From: Datisca glomerata | Lineage: Eukaryota; Streptophyta; Magnoliopsida; Cucurbitales; Datiscaceae | Length of the DNA stretch: 64,000 bases | Reading direction: 5' to 3' | Assembly: GCA_003255025.1 (NCBI GenBank) | Contig: QANY01007889.1 | Span: 1,006,203 to 1,070,202, forward strand | In this document: positions 11,641 to 22,879 of the stretch, in pieces | How the letters are laid out: every line of letters starts with the position of its first letter | Position numbering within the stretch: position 1 is the stretch's first letter | Translations under genes and position numbers: made by a program | Notes under the pieces: model-generated | Database searches by the model: none | Seen by the model: only the letters and a program-made list of their open reading frames with translations | What the model was told of the DNA's origin: nothing

Positions 11641-12975
11641 TAAAGGTATAATACTTGTTACTAAGGCATGTTATATGGCCGACTCTAATTTTTCATGGAT
11701 TGTAGACTCTGCAGCCACTAACCATATATGTTGTTCCCTGCAGGATTTTAGGGAAATCAAAAGGCTTGACAAGAGCGAGTTCAGCTTCCATTGGGGAAAT
11801 GGAGCACTAGTATCAGTCGCACTATGAGAACTATTAAATTGCCATTTGATAGCACTTTTATGGTTTTATGTGATGTTTATTATATCCTGGTTTTTTGGAA
11901 GAACCTTATTTCAGTTTCCAGTTTAATTGAGCAAGATTCAATTTGAATTTCATTGGTAAAGATGTTGGTATTTTTCGAAATGACTACTTAATTACTACTG
12001 CACGTTTGATAAATAAATTGTTTTACATAAAACCAATAGTTCCAATGATATGTGACATTGAAGTGAATGTTGATTTACAAATGGATAGTAAAAGGTGAAG
12101 TCTGACTCAATCGATCTAACATACTTGTCACACTTACATCTTAGCCACATTAGCCTGGACAAGATTAAAAGACTTGCAAAGGATAGTCCATTGCAAACTT
12201 TAAGTGTGGTTTCTCTACCCACATGTCAATCATGTATAGAATGAAAAATGGCCAAGAGGTCATTTTCAGCGAAGGGTGAGAGAGCCACTCAATGCCTCGA
12301 ACTTGTGCATAGTTATGTATGTGTGCCATTGAATATCCAAGCGAGAGGAGGTTATGAATACTTTTTAACCTTGACTGATGACTACTCACATTTTAGACAT
12401 GTTTATCTAATACATCAAAAGTATGAAACCTTTTAAAAGTTCAATAAGTACAAGGTTATGGTCGAAAAGCAATTAGAGAAAAAAATCAAAACACTACAAT
12501 CTGATCGTGGTGGAGAGTACTTGCTAAGAAAGTTCAAAAAAATTCTTAAGGAATGAGGTATTTTTTCTCAGCTTACAACATCTGGCACTCCATAATAGAA
12601 TGGTGTGTCAAAGAGAAGGAATCAAAATCTAATGGATATGGTTAGATCCATGATGAGTTACTCATCCCTTCGAAATTCGTTGTGGGACATGCCTTGGAAA
12701 CAACATCATACATTCTGAACTAAGTTCCTTCGAAGATGGTGTCTGGCATGCCATATGAAAGATGGAATGGATGAAAGTCGTTTGTTAACCACTTTAGAAT
12801 ATGGGGGTGTCCAGCACATGTTCTGAAACAGAAGACAATCAAGTTGGTCATTCGATCAAAAATATGCATATGTGTAGGAAATCCCAAAAGAATGAAGGGG
12901 TATTTCTTTTAGAGTTCAACTGACAAGAAAACATTCGGTAGCACGAATGTACATTTTCTCAAAGAAGACTATTTA
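11641..12975 (+). pseudogene. copia protease and integrase remnant
   Basis: The protease active site is seen as SWIVDSAATNHIC (11633-11827), with Ala in place of the usual Gly of DSGA. The integrase zinc region (HLSHISLDKIKRL and CQSC) is at about 12130-12245. The core in 12248-12436 has QCLELVHSYVCVPLNIQARG, where Tyr replaces the first catalytic Asp; the second Asp is seen in LQSDRGGEYL near 12495. The block TPYELW and its followers are degraded at 12740-12900. Several stops are present. Confidence 0.85.
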
Positions 12976-14720
12976 AGAAGTGTGAAGTCGAGAAGAATTC
13001 TTGTACTAGAGGAATTATTTAGTGAGAGGACAATGACTCCTCAATCAGAAATTATTTCTGATTCAATAATGGAAGACCCACAACTAGGGCAAGAGCCTAC
13101 GGAGCCTCAACGTAGTGGGACGATTGTGAGACAGCCTAACAAGTACATGTCTTATGGAGATGCCTTAACAACAGTCTTAGATAAGGATTATAATGAACAT
13201 GTTTGCTACTCGTAGGCCATGACTGGTCCTAAAGCAAACCTATGACGAAAAACCATGAACGTTGAGATACATTCGATGTACTCGATCAGAGTCTTGAAAC
13301 TTATAGATCCTCTAGAAGAGGTAAAACTTGTAGGGTATAAATGGATCTATAAGAAAATGATAGGTTCAGATGGAAATATGAAGACATTCAAACCTAGACT
13401 ATTAACTAAGAGCTACACTTTAAAGAAAGGTATAGACTATGAGGATACCTTATCACCGGTAGCCATGCTTAAGTCCATCCGAATCCTTTTGTACATTGCT
13501 GCTGCCATCAATTATGAAATCTGGCAGATGGACGTCAAGATTGCTTTTCTGAATGACAATCTTGAAGAGCGCATTTATATGGCCCAACTAGACGAGTTCA
13601 TGGAGAAAGGCCAAGTGGGCTAGGTTTGTGAACTACTGAAGTCCATTTATGGACTTGAGCAAGTGCCACGGTCGTGGAATATTAGATTCGACGAAACTGT
13701 TAAGAACTTTGATTTTGAACAGTTAGTGGATGATCCTTGTGCATAGTTGATACACGAAGGGAAAGTGGTTTTTCTAGTCTTGTACGTAGATAATATTCTA
13801 CTCATTAGGAATGGTGCAGGAAAATTATCTGATGTTAAGATTTGACTTACAAAGCAATTTGATATGAAGGATTTTGGAGAAACTATTTTTGTCCTTAGTA
13901 TTCAGATCTTTCGGGATCGAAAGAATAGACAATTGGCATTGTCTCAAGCATCTTATATTGATAAGGGGTGATGGATCACTTTAATATACAAGACTCCAAG
14001 AAAGGATATCTTCCTTTCAGACATGGAGTCAGTCTCTCCAAGGAGCAGTCTCCTAAGACTCCTCAGGAAAAGGAAAACATGAAAGAGATTCTTTATGCCT
14101 TTTCCATAGGAAGTCTCATGTATGCGATGCTTTCCACTAGGCCAGACATCTGCCATGTCATGGCCATGGTGAGTCATTTCCAGTCTAATCATGGAATCGA
14201 GCATTGAAATGCCATCAAGCATATCCTTAAGTATCTTAGGAGAACAAGGAACTACATGCTCGTGTATTCAGGTACTGACATGAATATGATGGGGTATACT
14301 AAATATGATGTCCAAGAAGATAAAGATTCTAAGAGGTCCATTTTAGGATTGGTGTTCATCTTGAACGGTGGAGCAATTATATGAAGTATCAAGCAATCTT
14401 GCATTGCTGATTCTACCATGGAAGCTGAATATGTGACAACTTTTGAAGTTGGTAAGGAGGTTGTATGGTTTAGATAGTTCTTGAAGACTCTAGAAGTTAT
14501 TCTAGAAGCTGACAAGCCATGACACTTTATCACGATAATAGTGGGGCTGTAGTAAACTCGAAGGAACCAATGAGCCACAAAATATCCAAACACATAAAGC
14601 GTAAATATCAACTAATAAGAGAGATTATTTAGCATGGAGATGTTGTAAAGTCTTTGATGGTCATCTGGAGGGCATAGGGATACGACGGTCAACAACCTGA
14701 CAGATCTATTCACGAAGACT
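12976..14720 (+). pseudogene. copia RT and RNase H remnant
   Basis: After a variable linker (12982-13215) RT starts at 13255 with VGYKWIYKKMIGSDG, RLLTKSYTLKKGIDYEDT and WQMDVKIAFLNDN. The catalytic box near 13785 reads LYVDNILL instead of YVDD. RNase H follows from about 13990: YAFSIGSLMYAMLSTRPDI, then KHILKYLRRTRNYML, then an STMEAEYV block near 14412 and ISKHIKRKYQLIREII near 14585. Stops at 13620, 13744 and others show that the gene is dead. Confidence 0.88.
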
Positions 14721-14768
14721 TTAAGTAGTAAAGTCTTTGATGGTCATCTCGAGGGCATAGGGATACGA
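14645..14768 (+). repeat. 41-bp direct duplication before the polypurine tract
   Basis: A 41-bp unit beginning GTAAAGTCTTTGATGG occurs at 14645-14685 and again at 14728-14768, with one mismatch and an 83-bp period. It lies at the end of pol, just upstream of the polypurine tract GCAAGTGGGAGATTG. Confidence 0.85.
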
Positions 14769-14803
14769 GATTGTACACGCATACTTTAGTGCAAGTGGGA
14801 GAT

Positions 14804-16694
14804 TGTTGGAATTATATCCATAAAGTAAGGTGTAATAACTTTTTATGAGTATTTAGTTATTTCTCAGATATTTTGTATTACTGAATTTAATGAGTGAATG
14901 AAAGTTTTCCTATTAATTAAAGTGTGTTTATAATTTAATCAAGTCCTAGAACTAAAGTGTGTCAACATAAGAAAAGTAAAGACACTGGGGTCTTCCAGAC
15001 AAACTCTTCTGAAATAATTCTGAACGATATTCTCAGTCTTAGGATCGACTGAACAATCGAGTCTGATTATGACTGTTAGGTTGAACCAAAATATGTTAGT
15101 CTTAGGGTATGGGAGTGGAGACTTTGATGGTTGACCTAGGCATGTTATGGAATATGTTGAATAGACCTGTAACTAATTAGTTTAGAGCAAAATCATTTAC
15201 CTAACTTAAATCTAATTGTTACACCTTAAGGGTATTTTCATAAATTCCTTTATCCTAAGGTGAATACAAAGCTTGACTTAGTTACTTGCAGTATTTGATA
15301 TGCCAAATGAGTGAGTTCGAATTGCTGGACAATACATCGGTTGTTGGGATCTTAATTCAACTATACTGGGGTTGCGTGATTCACAAATATGAAAATTCGT
15401 GGTTAGATTGCGAAAGCAACAATATCACCTTATGATTGGTGTGTGAATAAATTAACTTGGTCAAGTATTCAATGAAGTGAGTCATTGAATAAGACTTGTG
15501 AATTATACGAGACAATTCACTATTATGACTTTCTTATTCACAGTCAATAAATGAGTTAAGGAAATAATACAATAGGGGTAAAATGGTAATTTTATACCAA
15601 ACTCTTGTTACTGATATTCACGAAGGGTAATATATTTAAATATTCTATGGACCGTGAAATAAAAGTGTTTATTTTCACCAACAGAAAATGTAGCGTGCAT
15701 GAATGAGAGTTGATTCAGCATCGAACCTATAGTGGAGTCGTAGGATATCAGGATTAAATAGGTCAGGAATTTATTGAGATAAATTCATCGGGTATTTGAT
15801 CCTATAGCTTTATTCATGTGGGTCCATTCGGCCTCAAAAGTAGTTTATGAGGACAGGAATAGAAGAAACAACACCAGTTGGACCAAAATGTGTTTTAAGC
15901 CAAGGTGTAGTTCCTGAATCTATATCTGATGGGTGTTGTCACTTTATTAGTGAAGAGCAATTAATTGATGTTCAAATTAATTATTTTATTATTTTATAAT
16001 CATTGGATAATAGTAAATAAAAAAATTAATTATTTAATTGATAAAGATCAATTTAAATACATCAATTTGGATTGATAAATTTGGACACAACATTGACTCT
16101 AGGAAGATATGTAATTTTTGGCAATAGTAAAGAATAAGGGGGTGAATTTTATAAATTACACATATATGGGGTATATGTGAAATTTTCAAAATTATTATAT
16201 ACGGGATGACATTAGGGTTGCCTCCCTAACCTAAGTGTGTTGACAGAACCCTAATCAGGCAGAGTAGAAAAATGTTTATCTATCCCATCCTACTGTTTGC
16301 CGCTGAAATCACCAGAGGAAGAGAAAAATTTGATTTTTCATCCTTAGTTGTTTTGAGAGCCCACACGCAATTCCTAACGACATCTTTGCGAGATATACTT
16401 CTGAATCTAATGAGTGGTTGTTGGTACGAAAACTAATTGAAGTTCTTGGATTTGAAGATCGAAGAACGTGACGCATTTAATAAGGATTCCCCCAATTCAG
16501 AAAGTCTCTGATACAACCAAAATGTATAAATCGTTTCTACCTCCTTTGAATATGTTTATCTTTGTATGCATAATCGAATGTATGGTTTTAATATTTAATA
16601 TGATTAAATTGGTTTATGTAAATTTTTTTTATATTTCGCCAATGAACTGTTTGTGGTTCAATGATTTTACTTAAATTTTAAGCTCGATCCAACA
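14804..16694 (+). repeat. 3' LTR of plus copia (about 1.9 kb)
   Basis: It starts with TGTTGGAATTATATCC right after the polypurine tract and ends GATCCAACA. The last 606 bp match the 5' LTR remnant. The remainder (14804-16088) has no other copy in the window, since the 5' LTR is truncated. Confidence 0.88.
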
Positions 16695-17010
16695 TAACAT
16701 TCTGAAGGGAATTGATAGCGGGCTCGTTAGGACATTTTTCAGTAAGAACAAATTTGTGGTTCTTACAAATTAACATTTAGTTTAAATTTGATTTCTATCT
16801 TATGAAATTATCACCATTCAGTTCCTCAAGTGCAAGTAAATCAGTAATAGGTTTATCCATGGTAAACATAATAATAATTGAAAAATAAAACATACATAAT
16901 TCAATATAATTGAAATAAATATCCCGAATTTGAAAAGTAAACGCGATGCATGAATGCAACATAATAAACACATAAATTTTACATTTACTAATCACGATAA
17001 AACAACTCAA
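16695..17010 (-). pseudogene. copia 1 gag N-terminus, cut off
   Basis: The minus strand from about 16860 down reads MDKPITDLLALEELNGDNFI, then a stop, then KFVLTEKCPNEPAINS. This is the N-terminal part of copia gag (a leucine-rich start followed by the VLTE block). At 16695 the sequence ends against the 3' LTR of the plus copia. The homologous gag start in copia 2 lies near 32000. Confidence 0.75.
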
Positions 17011-18815
17011 CGATTAATGTGTTGCCTTAAGGTCAGTCAGATTAATCTCAAACTGTCTATGAGACATTCTCATCCTTATTAATTAAAAATTAAAATATCT
17101 CATATTTTCTCTTTTAACAATAAGACATCGTTTATTCGATCAAGCTACAATTATCCACATGAAAGTTTAATTGTGACTTTGTGAGTGTAACCCATTATTT
17201 CAGATTTCATGACTTGATTTAAAATATACCGCCTTACGGTCGGTAAAAAATAAACTAGATCACTTAATCCTATCTTCTTAAGAAATCTAACATTGGTATT
17301 GATACAGCTCGAAACCTTCCTTAGGGGGATGAAAACAAAAACGTCTCGAGGCCCTCACTGTACCTCACGTTGTTGTACTAATAATGGAGACCATAAGTTA
17401 CTCTTACGTATTATTTTAGGATAATGTGTTTCCATTTTAACTAATCTATTATTCAAAATTAATTACTAGTTAAAATAATTACGTTTAACTTACAGTTAAT
17501 CCGATCCCATTGGTATAAGTTCATTTAACCTTCTAAAGAGCCTAAGTTATAATTAGGTGAACTTAGATTAACTAATTAATTACATTCATCAAACTTTAAT
17601 AAACACTTTTACTAAAGTTAATTATCCTAAATATTACTATAGCCTTTAGAGTAGTGTGTTTAGCTGTTTATATGCTATTGGTTTCTTAAAACAATTCATA
17701 TAAATATATTAGGACAATCCTAATAAATAATGTTTTTACTAATGAGATGCATGATTAAATAAAACTGTGTAGGGTTTCATGTATGTCATGTGATCGACTA
17801 ATGCATGGTAATGTTATAAATCATATCAATAAATAATTGTTTAATAATTAAATATAATAATAATGGATCGAGTGACTATTTGGTATTTCTAAATTAGAAT
17901 TATTAAAATTAAAAAATAAAATTACAAAGAGGACTTCAAAATTATATTTTTTTAAAATATCTCATTTTTCGACTGATGTCAATCTTCATAATCTTCAAGT
18001 TTTGAACAAAATCATTTTAATTAAAAAAAAATATTTTTCTTAACTAAAAATTATCTTTATAATTATCTTCTAAAATTGTTGAATTTGACTTAGTCAATAA
18101 ACAATTTATTGACTTAGTCAAACTTGGGTCAAACATAATCAATAAATTAATCTTTAATTTTTATAAAATTAAAAATTAAATATTAATTTTAAAATTTAAA
18201 AGATAAAAGATAGGGTTAGGATTTTCATAAAACTCTGCAGTAATAGGGTAAGTTGGTATCAGAGTTTCTGCAAAACATTCCTAGCTGTGACAACAGTTAC
18301 CACCGACGACAAAACTCTCCCACCGCCGCCCATCACCGCCCATCACCACCAGCCACCACCATCACATGGTGGCGGCGCTGCCAGCGCCAATTTTCTGGCG
18401 AGCTCACCGCCGGTGATGATTTTCTGGTGGCGTTGCCGCCCTGGGATTCCGGCCATGCCAACACCAGAAATCTTATTTCGGGTGTTGACACTAAAATTCC
18501 CTAGGAATTCCAATTTCTTTACTTTTTCTTCCATGTTCGTCTCGTGCGTTCTTCGTCTTCACGCGATCGGAATAATTACAGTATAATATTTAAAATAAAA
18601 TTATAAAATTTCATACGCCCCAAAATGGCTTACACAAGATCTAAGAAAAAATTAAAAGAACAAAACTTAAGCCAATAATCACCATATAATTAACAATCCA
18701 TTATTTAACCGCACATTCAAAAAACAAAATCATTCATTCAATCATACATATCTTATATATTATGAATAATGTAAGAAAATCCACACAATATATAATGCAT
18801 ATATATAAAATGACT
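17011..18815 (-). other. leader of copia 1
   Basis: No gene is supported. The stretch matches 32060-33940 in copia 2 along its length. It contains AT-rich sequence (17850-18230) and a GC-rich island (about 18296-18450, CCACCGCCGCCC and CATGGTGGCGGCG). Short ORFs through the island (18253-18586) are not convincing because the island sits in an untranslated leader in all three copia elements here. Confidence 0.65.
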
Positions 18816-18827
18816 GCTCTGATACCA
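18816..18827 (-). other. primer binding site of copia 1
   Basis: GCTCTGATACCA on the plus strand is the reverse complement of TGGTATCAGAGC, the initiator tRNA-Met primer site. It lies 2 bp from the LTR start at 18830 and fixes the orientation of this element as minus. Confidence 0.9.
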
Positions 18828-18829
18828 AT

Positions 18830-19776
18830 TGTTGGAAAATGTGGCGCTCCGCGACGCAGGCGTGGTGGTGTTTCATAAATTTATTAAACAATGAGTCGTA
18901 TGTTTTTCGATAAAATATGAAAACAAGCGCGACACAATGGTTTCCAAAATAAAAAACTTTTATTGAAAACTCTTTTCAATCATGATCCATTATATATTTA
19001 TATATTAAATCTAAGACATACATGGATATGAATCATATATCTCTTATAGTCTATATTAAGCGTCCTCGCAAACCAACGATCTTGCGTTCCTACGAACAAC
19101 GAATTTCAAGATCCACACCAAGATTTTCCAAGTCAATCCTCAAACGCACTAGGACGTGTATGAACATGTAGAATAATTCAAAGACACTTTTTATGTTTCT
19201 AGATGTACTCAACACATGGGATCTAGAGATTTACTGAAAAAGTTTAATTTAGTGAGACATTCCTATAAGAGAATACAATGATTACTTTTCAGAGTTTTTG
19301 ATTAACTTTTTAATCACAGAGAAAATCCACCCGGATAGTAAATGTGTTCTTAACACTCTGATCAATAATTCTTAACTGATTAATTGATTCTCCAACTGAG
19401 GCCATTGGAATAATATCAATATATTTTTAGATAATGGCATATCAGATTTTTAGGGATAAACTGAAAATAATAATTAATTTTAAAATTACCATTGCAGTGA
19501 GACGCTACAGTAGTTCATGTCAATCTATGATTCTCAATCAGTGATTAACACGTGACAATTACTGCGAATTAAAGATTTATTTTAATCAGATAAATATCTA
19601 GATATCAGTTAAGTCAAAATTAATATATCTGATTATCCATATCAATTAACATATATGTTACTTCACAAATAACAGATTTAGTTTATTCAAATTATTATCT
19701 AATAATAATTTATAATTATCTAATTTCACAAACTAGATATTCTGTCTCACTTATCGATAATTAGAAAATTAATCGA

Positions 19777-19811
<35 letters not shown>

Positions 19812-20931
19812 GTAATTCCTGAAATTTTATATATAAATATTCAATTAATTAAGTCTTAATTACTTAATTACACATAATTATGTATTTGCCCAAGAATAAA
19901 AATTCTTTTTGCATGTCAGTCATTTTCACATATCCTGAAATATTCACACCCTAGACTGCATAGTACAGAGGTGACTCGGGTACCATTGGCCTATAATATT
20001 AATCTCCAATAAACTAGATTATTAATTAAACTTTTTAATTAAATAATATTATTTTTTAATTTCATTATTACTCCACTATAAATATGAAATTGCACTCTTA
20101 GAGATTATAGAATGTATTTACAACGTATTCTTTTGTAGTCCATTAATATAATCATTTCACGTAGTTCTGTCCTCCATTTATTGATTCGTAAATTATCATT
20201 TTACCCCTCTAATTACCTTTTGGTCTTTAAGTACCATTAATTCACTAGTGAATGGTTAATTTATAATCGTATTATAAATTTCAGCTCAATAATCATTCAG
20301 TTCCAAAATCAACACTTAAGAAAACCAATATACGATCCGTTAGGAAAACTTGAATTTCAAATCATGTAAGATCATGTTCCCAGCCATTCACATCACTGAA
20401 TCTCCAAAACAAAAGTCATTAGTCTATTTTACAAACAAACTGTAGCGAGTGAATCAAAAGATTTAGTAGACATGTATAGGAGTTCGTGACTACTCATGAT
20501 TCAGGCTGATCTACATATGATCATCAGATTGATGTGCATTAAATTTTTATGATAAATGGTAAGTTAATAAAGATATTAATTCACATCGGTGATGTCATAT
20601 ATAATCTTACTATATAAAGTACATTCACTAAGATGTCTATCCACATCAATGATTCAAATTTAGATCACATGCATTCATAATGCTTAGTGAACCGTACTAG
20701 TGATCATTTATTAATGATTTCATACTTTAATACGTTGCTAACAATTTTATTCATTATCTATGATCTTAATCATCTCGTACTAAACAAGATCGCAGTCTCA
20801 TTAATGAATAACGAATTTGTATATATAAATTATTCAACAATAATTTAAAAGAACAACTATAAAAAATGTATTTTCATTAAATTTTATATTAAAATATCAA
20901 TACACATGCTTTGATGGTATTATCCCCAACA
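18830..20931 (-). repeat. 5' LTR of copia 1 (2.1 kb, complete)
   Basis: The LTR has matching ends (TGTTGG at 18830, CCCAACA at 20931) and is next to the primer site. Parts of the same LTR recur at 28918-29560, 33945-35407 (both minus) and 41887-42743 (opposite strand). It contains an AT microsatellite at about 19775-19812. No ORF is supported inside it. Confidence 0.88.
19775..19812. repeat. (AT)n microsatellite inside the LTR
   Basis: Two runs of TA dinucleotides are separated by a single ACAT interruption. The equivalent position in the copia 2 LTR lacks this run, so it expanded in this copy. Confidence 0.85.
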
Positions 20932-21099
20932 GTGAATTCATTAAGGATTCTTTTAGGATCTCCTGAAGAATTATATTTTGTTATTTCTTTAGTTTTTACA
21001 GCATTTCATGAAACAAACCTTGGTATGATATAGTTCCTTAATGATTAATAAATTTGTTACTGTTAGTATATAGTTCAGTTACATATATTTTACGTTTCG

Positions 21100-22384
21100 T
21101 TTCATGTTGCAGATTCTACTACTGATTATGTTGTGGATTCTGATAGAAGGTTCAAGTATTGTTTTATGTCTACTGCTGCGTCCTTAGATGGGTGGCCACA
21201 CTATACACCCATTATATTGGTTGACACCCTTTTAGCGGCCATGTATGTGGGCGTTTTGTTACTTGCTTGTCATTTAGATGGTAACATCCAAATTTTTCTG
21301 CTAGCATTCTCTATAGTTGATTTAGAGAATGATGATTCGTGTATATGGTTCATGGGTAAGTTACATTTTGTATTTGAGATGTTGTTGATTAGATATTGTC
21401 TCCGACTGACACACTAATATTTCTAAGGCTGTTAGTATTGTTTTTCCTAATGCTTATCATGGAGCATACATGTACCATCTATGCCAAAATTTAAATACAA
21501 GACCTAAGTTACCATATAGCATTGATCCCACTTTTTATGCATGTGCTAAGACTTACCTTATGACTGACTTTGAGCATCACATGCAGAGTTTAGACAAGAT
21601 ATCTTCACGAATTCGTTCGTATTTAGAGGGTGTTGGATTTGATAGATGGGCATGGTTTTACTTTACTAGTAAGCGGAATAACATGACGATCTCTAAAAGT
21701 ATTACTAATGTGTTAGTTGAAGCACATGAACTTCCTATTATAATGTTTTAGAATTCATACATCGTCTATGTTTGATATGGTTTTATGAGCCTAGGACATC
21801 GCATCTTTTGTGAAAATGAAGCTTACACCATGGGCTGAGGATCATTTGAGGGAAGAATACACAGTTGCTCGAACTATATTGGTATATGTTATATACTTTA
21901 ATTTAGTTATTGTATGGTTCTATTTAAATTAATGATTATTCGTAGGTTTTGTCAATGGATTTTCAAGTTGGTTCATCTGACATAAATGAATTCAATGTTA
22001 GTCATGGTGGTGTTATGTACATTTTGAACTTGGACAGTACCATGTGCACATGCTCGTGCTATCTTCTACAATCAAAATTTGAGTTCATATTTGTATGTTA
22101 GTGATTGGTTTTTGTGTATGAAATATTCTTCGACCTATGAAGGTGTCATTCACCCATTAGGTAATTGGAGCATGTTACCTATTCAAGAAGAATGACAATT
22201 AAAGGTACTACCTCCAGATGTGAAACGTGGATCTGGGACACCAAATAAGCAATGCATTCTATCTATATGTGAAACTAGACGAAGTGTGAAGTGTAGTAGT
22301 CGTGGTCAAGTTGGTCACAAGAAAACGTGCAAGAACCTAGTTCATGTTTCCTCTTCTAAGAATAGCAAGAAGATAAAACATTAA
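21100..22384 (+). pseudogene. Mutator-like (MULE) transposase remnant
   Basis: The DDE transposase core is seen in 21133-21417: FKYCFMSTAASLDGW, a degenerate VD block, then HLDGNIQIFLLAFSIVDLEN. In a shifted frame near 21430-21751 come VFPNAYHGAYMYHLCQNL, FYACAKTYLMTDFEHHMQ and RKRNNM-like sequence. A weak SWIM zinc finger (CTCSCYL) lies near 22045, and a knuckle-like end (VKCSSRGQVGHKKTC) near 22290-22335, with Ser where a Cys is expected. The N-terminus is cut at the copia 1 LTR. A stop and at least two frameshifts make it a pseudogene. Confidence 0.82.
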
Positions 22385-22879
22385 TGCAACATTTGACATT
22401 GTTGTTACTTTATTAGATAATGATCTATATTGAGTTTTTAATTTATTTGTTATGAAAATTTGTTGTCTATAAGTTGTCATTTAAGATGATGCTTTGCATG
22501 GACAAATTTTTCGTTTGCAGTTGTAAATAATATATTTACATTTATCTTTATGAACTGGAAAAAGGCTTCCTTATTTTAACATCATACCCCATTTTTCAGC
22601 ACCTATATAGAAATCATCATCATAATGACCAGCAGACAATCATCATAATACTAGCTATTTTTCCATTCATAGTAATAATCATAATACTACATTTTTCTAT
22701 TCAACACAGTGAGCAGCCCTCAATCATCATGACTCATAGCATAATCAACATGTAACTAATAATAATCCATGCATATATATCCAGATTTTTAACTAATTAG
22801 CAGCCTTAAAACCAAATTTTTCAAAACCAAGTACAAATATCTAACATAAAGTAGCAGTCACTAATCAAATTATGATCCA
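22385..22879. other. AT-rich spacer, no gene seen
   Basis: Sequence between the MULE transposase and the minus-strand DUF1985-type gene. It has CATCATAATA-type short repeats at about 22610-22700 and no coding potential that I can support. Confidence 0.5.

Larger units (their letters stand above)
8415..16694 (+). mobile_element. Ty1/copia retrotransposon, plus strand, degenerate
   Basis: This is the most complete element in the window: 5'-truncated LTR (8415-9022), tRNA primer site (9025-9036), long leader, gag, protease, integrase, RT, RNase H, polypurine tract (about 14790-14803) and a 3' LTR (14804-16694). Domain order protease-integrase-RT-RNase H is that of copia. The shared LTR portions are roughly 85% alike by eye, so the insertion is old. 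All coding parts carry stops and shifts. Its right end abuts the gag of a minus-strand copia element, so it probably inserted into that element. Confidence 0.9.
16695..20931 (-). mobile_element. Ty1/copia element 1, minus strand, 5' half only
   Basis: Read on the minus strand: 5' LTR (20931-18830), primer site (18827-18816), leader (to about 17011) and the start of gag (to 16695), where the plus copia element cuts it off. Nearly the whole block has a second, rearranged copy at 28918-35407. Pol and the 3' LTR of this copy are not adjacent any more. Confidence 0.85.

Noticed and set aside
18253..18586. Pro/His-rich proteins in two overlapping plus frames
   Set aside because: They lie in the GC-rich island of a minus-strand copia leader and have no conserved counterpart in copia 2.
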